Of a stretch of DNA of 64,000 nucleotides, positions 1 through 8,042 are shown piece by piece; the first letter of the stretch is position 1, and each line of letters begins with the position of its first letter. The DNA comes from Bin5 sp965232575. Its GTDB lineage: Bacteria > Chloroflexota > Anaerolineae > Caldilineales > Caldilineaceae. Below the pieces are notes generated by a model. It did not search any database. It saw only the letters and a list, made by a program, of their open reading frames with translations, and was not told the origin of the DNA. The position numbers and the translations under genes are program-made. The DNA lies in NCBI GenBank assembly GCA_965232575.1, contig CBDDPZ010000008.1, forward strand, positions 62,001 through 126,000, in the 5' to 3' direction.

Positions 1-2
1 TC

Positions 3-626
3 AAACATCTGGAGTTGATCGGCATTCAGGATACGGTGGTTTTGCTGGTGCTCGTGCTGGCCACGGGCACGCTGAAACAGCAGTTGATCACCCTGGAACA
101 GCCAATTTTTCAGGAGGAACTGAGCCGAGCGAGCAACCAGCTCAATGTTGAAATCTCCGGCGCTACTGCTGCCGATCTACCGGAAAAGCTGGAGGAGTTC
201 ACCGGCTTCACCCGCGAAGTAGGCGAGCTGGTGCTGAACACGCTGCTCCAGTCGGAGGAACAGATCGCCGACCGCGTATATCGACACGGGCTGGCCCAGG
301 TGCTGGCCGAGCCTGAATTTGCCGACGGGCCGCAGGTGCGCCGAATCGTGCAGGTATTCGAACAGCGCACGTTGCTGCAAGAGATTTACGATGATGTGAT
401 GGCGTTGAGCGACGTACAGGTAATGATTGCCGGCGAGGGCCGATTCGGCGACATGCAGGACATCAGCCTTGTACTGAGCCGCTATGGTGTACCGAATCGG
501 GTCAGCGGCCTGCTGGGCGTAGTCGGTCCGATGCGAATGCCATACGGCCGGACAATCGGGGCAGTTCGCTACGTCGCCACACTCCTGAACGAACTGATGC
601 ACCAGCTCTACGGCCAAAGCCGTTAG
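3..626 (+). CDS. hrcA: Heat-inducible transcription repressor HrcA, 5'-truncated by window edge
   Basis: The frame is open to the window edge, so only the C-terminal part of about 207 residues is seen; intact HrcA is about 340. The run VVLLVLVLATGTLKQQL and the end of the protein (VVGPMRMPYGRTIGAVRYV) match the dimerisation and effector part of HrcA. The family represses class I heat-shock operons by binding CIRCE inverted repeats, with GroEL as cofactor. The DNA-binding winged helix would lie upstream. grpE begins 28 bp downstream, the classic hrcA-grpE order, but dnaK and dnaJ do not follow here. No CIRCE element is visible in the window; it would be expected upstream of the missing start. 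Confidence 0.88.
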   Translation, partial: KHLELIGIQDTVVLLVLVLATGTLKQQLITLEQPIFQEELSRASNQLNVEISGATAADLPEKLEEFTGFTREVGELVLNTLLQSEEQIADRVYRHGLAQVLAEPEFADGPQVRRIVQVFEQRTLLQEIYDDVMALSDVQVMIAGEGRFGDMQDISLVLSRYGVPNRVSGLLGVVGPMRMPYGRTIGAVRYVATLLNELMHQLYGQSR

Positions 627-654
627 ACAACACATTTGCGTAACAGGATCATAA

Positions 655-1272
655 ATGAGTAAACAGGAAAACCGGGAAAACTCAACGGTAGAACCAGACA
701 ACGGTAAGTTGCCTGAAGAGGCTGTTCTGGAGGCGGGGGAGCTTGACTCAAGCGATGTATCCGACAACGAAGAGGCTGAAGAGCGGGACGAGACGCCCGA
801 AGAGACGATCACCCGGCTTCAATCGGAATTGGAGGAGGCCCAGGTGCAGGCTGCGAGCCACCTCGACAAGATGCAGCGCACCGTCGCCGAATATGAGAAC
901 GCGGGCAAACGCCGCGAGCGACAGAACGAGGAACGCATCAAGCGCGCCACGGAAAGCATGATGCGTCAACTGCTGCCCGTTCTCGATGACCTCGAGCTGG
1001 CCTTTCAGAACGTACCCGAAGGCGTGCCGGAAGAGGACCAGGCCTGGCTGAAGGGATTCGAGCAAATCCAGCAGAAGCTCTTGGAAATCCTTGCCGGTTC
1101 AGAGGTCGAACCGCTGGCCAAGAGTGGTGAATTCGACCCGAATCAACATGAGGCCATCTCGAATGAGCCGAGCGAAGATGTTCCCAGCGGGCACATCATC
1201 CAGACATTACGCACCGGCTACCGCATCCAGGACCGGATCCTGCGCCCGGCGCTTGTCCGCGTTGCGCAGTGA
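655..1272 (+). CDS. grpE: Nucleotide exchange factor GrpE
   Basis: A 205-residue protein with the usual GrpE layout: an acidic, disordered N-terminus (about 1-60), a long coiled coil (about 60-110) containing AEYENAGKRRERQ, then the small C-terminal beta domain ending in GYRIQDRILRPALVRVA, the family signature. GrpE drives ADP release from DnaK in the cytoplasmic Hsp70 cycle. The ATG is preceded by AGGA about 7 bases upstream. It follows hrcA by 28 bp and is probably co-transcribed and heat-regulated with it. The DnaK partner gene is not adjacent; a GNAT gene follows instead. Confidence 0.95.
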   Translation: MSKQENRENSTVEPDNGKLPEEAVLEAGELDSSDVSDNEEAEERDETPEETITRLQSELEEAQVQAASHLDKMQRTVAEYENAGKRRERQNEERIKRATESMMRQLLPVLDDLELAFQNVPEGVPEEDQAWLKGFEQIQQKLLEILAGSEVEPLAKSGEFDPNQHEAISNEPSEDVPSGHIIQTLRTGYRIQDRILRPALVRVAQ

Positions 1273-1301
1273 ATAGCTGGGCGCTTTCCTCCTTCCTCTA
1301 A

Positions 1302-2315
1302 ATGGTTGCCTTAACTCGGTCCGCTGACGCCAGCCGTCTTCGCGATCCCCAGCAGGGCATCCGGCCCTTTGACGTTGGGCGGGACCTGCGCGCCGTTTCC
1401 AGACTGATTACCGAGGCTTTCGCCGAAGAACTGGACGAACAGGGCGAGGCCGCGTTGCGGGAACTGCGTGTTCTCGGTTATATGAGCGGGCTGGTGCGCA
1501 TTCTCTACCGCAGTACCGGCGAGTTTCGGAATGTCTTCAACGGCTTTGTCTGGGTAGAGAACAAGCGGGTTGTGGGGAATGTGACCGTGCAGCGCGCGGC
1601 CAGCGGCAGTGGGCGCTGGCAGATCGCCAATGTGGCCGTCTCTCCGGCTTGGCGCGGGCGCGGGATCAGCCGTGCCCTCATGGAGCAGGCCTTGGACTAT
1701 ATCCGCGATATGGGCGGGTCCTGGGCTGTGCTGCAGGTACGCGGGGAAAACGAAATTGCCCGCGGCCTGTATGAACGGCTTCGTTTCGAGAACATGGGAG
1801 GAACGTCGGAACTTTACGCGCCGGTCGTGCCGAAGCCGGTCGCAATGCCGGTTCTACCTAATCTGCAGCCGTTCTCCCCATATGACAGCAATCTTCTGTA
1901 TGATTTGGCCACCAGCCGACCCAGCGCCGAATTCCAGTGGTGGCGGACCGTACGGCGAGACGACTTTCAGGTCCCGCTCGAAAAGCGAATTGGAGAACTG
2001 GTGAACAGGCTCGTTGGCCGTCAGCGGATTCACCGCTACGCCATTCGCGAATACAGAAGCCGCTTTGAAGGCGCAATCCAGGTGACCGCCCGCTGGTGGC
2101 AGGGGGAGCACCATATCCGACTCTGGCTGCGGTCCGACGCGCAGGAACAGTATGCCCAGCCGTTGGTCTTGAGCGCACTGGCCCTTTTGCAGGCGTGTCC
2201 CCGCTGGCCGCTGCGGGCCACTGTGAGCACAAAAGACGAAATCGCGGCGCAGACGCTGCTGGACCACGGCTTTTCCGTGCACAGCACTTTGTACACGATG
2301 CGCCTGCGCATGTAG
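1302..2315 (+). CDS. GNAT family N-acetyltransferase with extra C-terminal domain
   Basis: 337 residues. Residues about 20-165 form a GNAT domain: the acetyl-CoA loop is RGRGISRALME, after the beta-strand IANVAVSPAW and before ENEIARGLYERLRF. The C-terminal half (about 180-337) is not a recognisable enzyme domain; it contains WWRTVRRDDFQVP and could be a degenerate second GNAT fold that binds substrate. The acceptor substrate cannot be predicted. The start has no clear ribosome binding site, so a start nearby is possible. It sits 29 bp after grpE and 6 bp before a small membrane protein on the same strand. Confidence 0.8.
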   Translation: MVALTRSADASRLRDPQQGIRPFDVGRDLRAVSRLITEAFAEELDEQGEAALRELRVLGYMSGLVRILYRSTGEFRNVFNGFVWVENKRVVGNVTVQRAASGSGRWQIANVAVSPAWRGRGISRALMEQALDYIRDMGGSWAVLQVRGENEIARGLYERLRFENMGGTSELYAPVVPKPVAMPVLPNLQPFSPYDSNLLYDLATSRPSAEFQWWRTVRRDDFQVPLEKRIGELVNRLVGRQRIHRYAIREYRSRFEGAIQVTARWWQGEHHIRLWLRSDAQEQYAQPLVLSALALLQACPRWPLRATVSTKDEIAAQTLLDHGFSVHSTLYTMRLRM

Positions 2316-2321
2316 GCCCTT

Positions 2322-2705
2322 ATGACGCTTCTGCTACGGCTGGTCGGGAACGCCATCGCTCTGTATGCGGCGTCAACACTGATTGACGGCATTCAGTTTG
2401 GCGCGGGCGGCGAGGTGGATTTCGGCAGTCTGCTGGCGGTCACCCTGATCTTTGGCGTTATCAACGCGGTCATCAAACCGGTTGTCAAAGTTGCGACCTG
2501 CCCGGCCTACCTGGTCACCCTCGGGCTGTTCACCTTTGTGGTCAACGCCCTGATGCTGCTTCTGACCGGCTGGCTGGCCGGTCTGTTCAACGTGGACTTT
2601 CGGGTAGACGGCTTTGGCGCCGCCTTCTGGGGCGCGATCGTCATCAGCTTCGTCAGCTTTCTCCTCAGTCTGTTCATCTCCGCTGAGAGCGATGACAAAG
2701 ATTGA
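2322..2705 (+). CDS. Phage holin family 4 / YvlD-like membrane protein
   Basis: 127 residues with four predicted hydrophobic segments. The pattern LLLRLVGNAIALYAA, then ALTLIFGVINAVIKPVVK-like helices and a Gly/Leu-rich third segment (LMLLLTGWLAGLF) match the Phage_holin_4_2 (YvlD) family. The name is historical; most members are chromosomal inner-membrane proteins of unknown role, sometimes linked to envelope stress. It starts 6 bp after the GNAT stop, with AGG upstream of the ATG. It ends in a charged tail (SAESDDKD), typical of the family. Confidence 0.82.
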   Translation: MTLLLRLVGNAIALYAASTLIDGIQFGAGGEVDFGSLLAVTLIFGVINAVIKPVVKVATCPAYLVTLGLFTFVVNALMLLLTGWLAGLFNVDFRVDGFGAAFWGAIVISFVSFLLSLFISAESDDKD

Positions 2706-2789
2706 CTGCAGGTTATGTGCGGCACCGCGCGGAGAACTGCAGCCGATCCCTTCAACAAATTACAATTCAGATTACCGCCGGGGCATATT

Positions 2790-4064
2790 ATGCGCGCTAC
2801 CTTTCTCCACATGGCCGACTGCCATCTCGGCTATCGACAGTACAACAGCCGGGAGCGGCAGAACGACTTCACCCGCGCCTACCTTGACATCATCAAAGCA
2901 GCTATCGACAACAGAGTCGATTTCGTGCTGCTGGCCGGTGATCTCTTTGAAAGACGCGCCATCGACCCGATTACACTCAGTCATGCCATCACGGGTCTGG
3001 AACGGCTGAAAGAGGCAGGCATACCCTGCCTGGCGGTGGAGGGCAACCATGAACTGGCCTACTATCGCGACAGCATCGGCTGGGTACGCTTTTTGGCCGA
3101 ACGGGAATTGCTGACGCTTCTCAACCCACAATTTGAAGGAGAGAAGGTCGGGCTCCCGCCCTACGCCAGACGCCGAGGGGCCTATGTGGAACCAATTCCG
3201 GGCTTGCGGGTCTACGGCATGCGCTATTACGGAAGCGCCGCGGCGGCGGTCGTGGAACGGGTAGCCGAAGCGCTGGCGGCAGCCGACAGGCAGGGGGTCG
3301 AATACACGATATTCATGGCGCACGCCGGTGTTGAGAGAGTTCTCGACCACCAAGGCGGCGCTCTGAGCCACCGCGAGCTGGCTCCTCTGCGGCCCCACAT
3401 GGATTACCTGGCGCTGGGCCACTTCCATAAGCCCTTCGAGTTCGACGACTGGATTTACAATCCCGGCAGCCCGGAGACCAACTCACTGGCCGAGGCGGCC
3501 TGGCCGGAGCGGGGATACTATCTTGTGGAGGTGGATACGGAGGGGGAGCCAAAGCACCGCCCAGCCTTGCACGCGAATCCGCGGCGTCCGTTTGAACGCC
3601 TCTTCTTCAAAGTCGACGCGTGCGAGACGCCGGCCGACCTGGTCGAAGGGTGCCGGGGCCATGTCGAGCGCCAGCGCCGTCAGTTCAGGGGTAAAGAGCC
3701 GGTGGTGGAACTGCGGCTGAGCGGCGTGCTTCCTTTCGACCGCGGCGCGCTGGACTTGAAATTGCTTGAGCAGATCGTTGAAGAGCAGTACCAGCCGTTG
3801 CTCTGCTTTGTACGCGATGACACGCAAGCCTCGGAGTTTGCAGTGGGAATCGATCAACATCTCGGTCGACAGGAGTTGGAGCGGCAGATCATTGCCGGTC
3901 TTCTCGAACGGGACAACCGTTTCCGCGACCGAAGCAGCGCATGGACCGACCTGACGCTCGCGATCAAACAGTTAGCCGTCAGCGGCGCTTCCGCCAATGC
4001 GATTTTGGATGAGCTGACAAGGGGCGAGGAGAGGGTTCTGCAGGGAGAAGAGACGCCATGTTGA
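2790..4064 (+). CDS. sbcD: DNA repair exonuclease SbcD (Mre11-type metallophosphatase)
   Basis: About 424 residues from the chosen ATG; an upstream in-frame start would add 25 residues with no family similarity. The calcineurin-type metal motifs occur in order: HMADCHLG (D-x-H), LLAGDLFERR (GDxF), GNHE, then HAGVE and LGHFHK (GHxH). SbcD is the Mn-dependent nuclease subunit that, with SbcC, opens hairpins and processes double-strand-break ends. The stop overlaps the sbcC start by 7 bp, so the two are translationally coupled. The ribosome binding site is weak. Confidence 0.93.
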   Translation: MRATFLHMADCHLGYRQYNSRERQNDFTRAYLDIIKAAIDNRVDFVLLAGDLFERRAIDPITLSHAITGLERLKEAGIPCLAVEGNHELAYYRDSIGWVRFLAERELLTLLNPQFEGEKVGLPPYARRRGAYVEPIPGLRVYGMRYYGSAAAAVVERVAEALAAADRQGVEYTIFMAHAGVERVLDHQGGALSHRELAPLRPHMDYLALGHFHKPFEFDDWIYNPGSPETNSLAEAAWPERGYYLVEVDTEGEPKHRPALHANPRRPFERLFFKVDACETPADLVEGCRGHVERQRRQFRGKEPVVELRLSGVLPFDRGALDLKLLEQIVEEQYQPLLCFVRDDTQASEFAVGIDQHLGRQELERQIIAGLLERDNRFRDRSSAWTDLTLAIKQLAVSGASANAILDELTRGEERVLQGEETPC

Positions 4065-6775
4065 TCCGTTCGCTGACCCTGGAAAACGTCAAGAGCTACG
4101 CACAGGCAACGGTCGAATTCAGCCCAGGCACGAACGCGATCGTTGGCCCCAACGGGGCGGGAAAGACGACGATACTCGAAGCCATCGGCTTTGCTCTCTT
4201 CGATCATCTTCCCTATAGCCAACCCGATTTCGTGCGTGCAGGTCAGAGGACGGCGAGCGTAGCGGTCGATTTTCTCAGCGATTACGATGAGCGCGCCTAT
4301 CGGGTCATTCGAAGCTGCGGCAGCAGCAGCGCCTACACAATCATGGACCCGGAACTCGCCATAAAGATATGCGAGGGCAAAGCCGATGTCATGCAGTTCC
4401 TGCGCCTTCATCTCGGCATTGACGAAGACACTGAGCCGGAGGAGCTGTTCAGAAACGCCATGGGCGTGCCGCAAGGCAGCTTCACGGTCTCCTTTCTGGA
4501 GACGCCCAGGATCCGCAAGGCCGTTTTCGACCCACTCCTGAAGGTGGCTGAATACCGCCGGGCGTGGGAAAGATTGCGCGAGCCCCTCAGCTTGCTCATC
4601 CAGCGCAAGGAGACTCTTGCCGTTGAAGTCGGCAGGCTGGAGGGCGAGTTGAAACGGCTGCCAGCCGTACGGGCCGAAGCAGACGAAATGACCGCCCTGG
4701 TCAGAACCGGGGAGACTGAACTGCGCGGCGCGCAGGTGGAGCTTACTGCAGCCGAATCTGCCCGGAAGGCGATGGAGGTGAAACGGGAACGGCTGCAAGA
4801 GCTGCGGCGCATGGTGCAGTTGCAGGGGCGGGAAACGGCCGAACAGGAGCGGACGCTGGCAACGGCCCGGCAAAGGTTGACAGAGAGCGAGCGGGCGGTG
4901 ATAACCTTGGAAGCCAACCAGACCGGCCATGAAGCTTACCGTGCCGCGCAAAAGGCTCAAGGCGCTGTGAATGAACGGTTGGCGCAGCGGCGGCAGTTGG
5001 AGGAGGAGCGGGCCGCTGTCCAGGCGGGATTGACCCGGGCGGAAGCTCAAGAGGATTCCCACAAGCGCACCTTGACCGAATTCGCGGAGGCAGAGAAGAG
5101 GGCCGCGGATCTGGCGGATGCGGCAACCAAGCAGGAAGAGTTGGAAGCAGAACTGCGGGATGCTCAACGCCAGGCCGACCAGCTACACGATGCCGTCGCC
5201 CGTATGCGTCGGGATCAAGCTTCCGCGGACAGGACACGAGAACGGATAGACCGACTGCGGGCAGAAGCGGCCCAGGGCCTGAAGATTGAAGCCTCCCTGA
5301 CACCTTTGCAGGCCAGCGTGGAAGCATTGCAACAGAAGGTTACCGAGCAGGAAGCCAGAAAGTCCCAACTGGAAGAGGAACGAGAGACGATCAAGGAGCA
5401 GGGTCAGCAAATAAAGGCATCGGAATCGTCCGCAAAGTGCCCTGTCTGTGAACAACCCTTATCACCGGATCAGCGGAGGCAACTTCTCGGCCGCCTCCGC
5501 CAGCGCTGGAAGGAAGTGGATGGGAATGCCAAGGCTATCGCGGAGGAGATCCGACAAGCCGAAGAGGAACGGGTACAGGCCCGCGCTACACTTAGACAGC
5601 AAGAACAGACCCTGCGCGCGCTCCCTCGCCAGGAGGCGATAGAAACAGCGGAGAGGGAGTTGACCGAGCTTCTCACCCAGTTGACCAAAGCCCGCGCCGC
5701 GACCAAGCCGCTAGAGCTAGCGCCACCACGCGTGGAGCAGCTGCACGAGACGTTGCAGGCGCTGGGCGATCCAAGGCGGCGGAGGGATGCGGCCCTCCAG
5801 CAGACGCAGGGCCGCGAGCGGGTGGAAAGGGCATTGCAGGAGCAATTGGGGCTCGCCGAAGACCAGCGAAAGGCGCTTGCGGCGATTGACGAGCGCATGG
5901 CAGATTTCGTTGCTCTGGACACCGAGGCAGCCAGAATCACTTCCCAACTGGAGAAGTTCCAGGCAGCCGACGATCTTTACCGGCGCAATCAGGCCGCGGC
6001 CGAAGCGCTCCCGCAACGCCTGCAAGAGGTTTCCGAGGCGGAGAAGGCATTGGAGGCGGCGCAGAAACGTTTCGAGGACGGGCAGGAACAGCTGGCAGCC
6101 AGCATGCACGATTTCGACGAAGAACGCTTCCAGGAGGAGGTGGTTAAGGTAGATGAGCTCCGCAGCCGCAGTGTGCGGCTGGAAACTGAACTGGGCCAGT
6201 GGCGCGAAAATCTGGTCCGAGCGGAGGAAGAGATCGCGCAACTGCAGGCCTTGGAGAAGCGGCTCACCGCCGCCCAATCTCAGCGCGACCGGCTGGCGGA
6301 ACAGGAGGAGCTTCTGCAGTTTCTGCGCTCCGTTATACAGGAGGCCGGCCCGTTCATTACCAAAGCGCTGGTCCAGCAGATCAGTTACACCGCCAATCAA
6401 TTATTCGGCCAGATTATGGAGGACTACACGCGCACGCTCCGCTGGGAGGAGGATTACGGGATCATCCTGGAAGTGGATGGCCGCGAGCGGGAATTTCCGC
6501 AGCTGTCCGGCGGTGAGCAGATGAGCGCGGCGCTGGCGGTACGGCTGGCCCTGCTCCAGGAGATGAGCAGTATCGGCGTCGCCTTCTTCGACGAGCCGAC
6601 GACAAATCTGGACGAAACGCGGCGCGGCGCGCTTGCCCGGCAGATCGTGGGCGTGCACGGCTTTGAGCAGCTGTTCATCATCAGCCACGACGATTCGTTC
6701 GAACAGGCTACGGAGAAGCTGATCCGGGTGGAGAAGCGAAACGGGACGAGCGAAATTCACTACGAGACCGTTTGA
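4058..6775 (+). CDS. sbcC: SbcC/Rad50 ATPase subunit of the SbcCD nuclease
   Basis: 905 residues. The Walker A motif GPNGAGKTT is at about 30-38. Two long coiled-coil arms flank a zinc-hook CPVC at about 461-464. The ABC signature LSGGEQMSAALAVRLAL begins near 816, and Walker B FFDEPTTNLD is near 842, followed by ISHDD. This is the complete SMC-like arrangement of Rad50/SbcC, which tethers DNA ends and gates the SbcD nuclease. It overlaps sbcD by 7 bp. The next gene converges with only 12 bp between the stop codons, so no separate terminator fits there. Confidence 0.95.
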   Translation: MLIRSLTLENVKSYAQATVEFSPGTNAIVGPNGAGKTTILEAIGFALFDHLPYSQPDFVRAGQRTASVAVDFLSDYDERAYRVIRSCGSSSAYTIMDPELAIKICEGKADVMQFLRLHLGIDEDTEPEELFRNAMGVPQGSFTVSFLETPRIRKAVFDPLLKVAEYRRAWERLREPLSLLIQRKETLAVEVGRLEGELKRLPAVRAEADEMTALVRTGETELRGAQVELTAAESARKAMEVKRERLQELRRMVQLQGRETAEQERTLATARQRLTESERAVITLEANQTGHEAYRAAQKAQGAVNERLAQRRQLEEERAAVQAGLTRAEAQEDSHKRTLTEFAEAEKRAADLADAATKQEELEAELRDAQRQADQLHDAVARMRRDQASADRTRERIDRLRAEAAQGLKIEASLTPLQASVEALQQKVTEQEARKSQLEEERETIKEQGQQIKASESSAKCPVCEQPLSPDQRRQLLGRLRQRWKEVDGNAKAIAEEIRQAEEERVQARATLRQQEQTLRALPRQEAIETAERELTELLTQLTKARAATKPLELAPPRVEQLHETLQALGDPRRRRDAALQQTQGRERVERALQEQLGLAEDQRKALAAIDERMADFVALDTEAARITSQLEKFQAADDLYRRNQAAAEALPQRLQEVSEAEKALEAAQKRFEDGQEQLAASMHDFDEERFQEEVVKVDELRSRSVRLETELGQWRENLVRAEEEIAQLQALEKRLTAAQSQRDRLAEQEELLQFLRSVIQEAGPFITKALVQQISYTANQLFGQIMEDYTRTLRWEEDYGIILEVDGREREFPQLSGGEQMSAALAVRLALLQEMSSIGVAFFDEPTTNLDETRRGALARQIVGVHGFEQLFIISHDDSFEQATEKLIRVEKRNGTSEIHYETV

Positions 6776-6787
6776 CGGCGAGTCGAA

Positions 6788-8032
6788 TTAGGCGGCCGCA
6801 ACCAAGATTTGTGCGGCTCTGGGAATCCCTCCCAGGGACGCAAACTCCTCTTGCAGGCTTGCGGCGTTCAGGCGAGCGGGGGCGTCACCGGCCAGTATCT
6901 TTTGCAGGGCTTCCACTGCCAGCGAGACGGTCAGCTGCTTGGGTGGAATGTGGTAGCCGACGCCGCTGCGCGCGACCCCGCTGGCCTGACGGGCCTGGTC
7001 CGCAGCCTTGGGCACGACGATCTGTGGAATCCCGTGCGTAACCAGGGCGTGGGTCGTGCCGGCGCCGCCATGATGGACCGCCGCGGCGATGTGGGGCAGC
7101 GCCTCTGAAAACCGAACCTTTTCCACCAAGACTGAAGGCTGCGGCAGTCTGTTCCGCAGCGCTTCGACCTCGCGCTGGGTCCAGCTCCCCTCTGTGCCGG
7201 CAGTGTCAAAACCTTTGCCAACCGCCAGGATCGGCACGCCTCCCACCTCTGCCGCGGCGCGGGCCGCGATTAAGAAGAAATTGATATCCCTGGTAAATGC
7301 GGTACCGAGGGTAATGAAGATCCATGGACGATCCACTGGCAGTCGGTCGATCCAGGGGGATTCACGCGGAGGAGGAGCGACCCCGCCGACCATTCGTGTC
7401 TGCGGCAGCAGATGCGCTCCGGCATACCAGCGGGGGCTCCAATAGGTCAGATGCAGGGAGGGCGAACGCAGGGCGGCCGGCCCCTCCAGCGTCCAATTGA
7501 CGCCGGTAGCGCCGAAATGTCGACAACAGGCGCTTACCCGGACCTGGGCCAGTTCGCGGACGGAACCGGGGGGTCCATTACTGGGGTCTGGCGACTGCGT
7601 ATGAAAGGCCGGCCAACCGGCGACGGCGAAGGGTACGCCCAGGAGTTCGGCGGCGATGCCGGCGGCGGCGGTGAACATCTCGCTGACGATCAGATGTGGG
7701 CGAAAACGTTTGCCCACCTCGACTAGTTCAAGCGTAGCGGCCTGCACGCGCTCCACGTCCAACCATTGATCCAATGAGCGGATCATTCGCAGGCGCTGGA
7801 ACTCCTCTTCTGAATATGTGCCTTTCTGTATAGGGGGTGGCGGCGGCCAGCGCCAGCCGGTCTCTTGCAGGACATGTACGGGAACGCCCTGTGCAACGAG
7901 TTGGCTTTGCAGTTCACGGCCTGTGGCCCACAGGACTTCGTGGCCCGCCCGCATCAGTTCAACAGCCGTGGGCAGGTAGCCGCCCCAATCCAAGTGGCCC
8001 GCCAGTTGCGCGGATACACATAGAAAGCGCAA
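6788..8032 (-). CDS. GT1-type (MGT/UGT-like) nucleotide-sugar glycosyltransferase
   Basis: About 414 residues from a TTG start preceded by GAGGGG six bases upstream; the N-terminus then reads LRFLCVSAQLAGHL, as expected for the family's first beta-strand. A longer frame adds only 11 unrelated residues. The C-terminal donor-binding signature is clear: VHHGGAGTTHALVTHGIPQIVVP, with a Gln further on. The N-terminal half has the GH..GG..A.EL layout. The family transfers sugars to small lipophilic acceptors or glycolipids; the acceptor is unknown. The start lies 11 bp after the stop of the upstream lipoprotein gene, so the two probably form an operon. Confidence 0.85.
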   Translation of the reverse strand: MRFLCVSAQLAGHLDWGGYLPTAVELMRAGHEVLWATGRELQSQLVAQGVPVHVLQETGWRWPPPPPIQKGTYSEEEFQRLRMIRSLDQWLDVERVQAATLELVEVGKRFRPHLIVSEMFTAAAGIAAELLGVPFAVAGWPAFHTQSPDPSNGPPGSVRELAQVRVSACCRHFGATGVNWTLEGPAALRSPSLHLTYWSPRWYAGAHLLPQTRMVGGVAPPPRESPWIDRLPVDRPWIFITLGTAFTRDINFFLIAARAAAEVGGVPILAVGKGFDTAGTEGSWTQREVEALRNRLPQPSVLVEKVRFSEALPHIAAAVHHGGAGTTHALVTHGIPQIVVPKAADQARQASGVARSGVGYHIPPKQLTVSLAVEALQKILAGDAPARLNAASLQEEFASLGGIPRAAQILVAAA

Positions 8033-8042
8033 GCAGCACCCC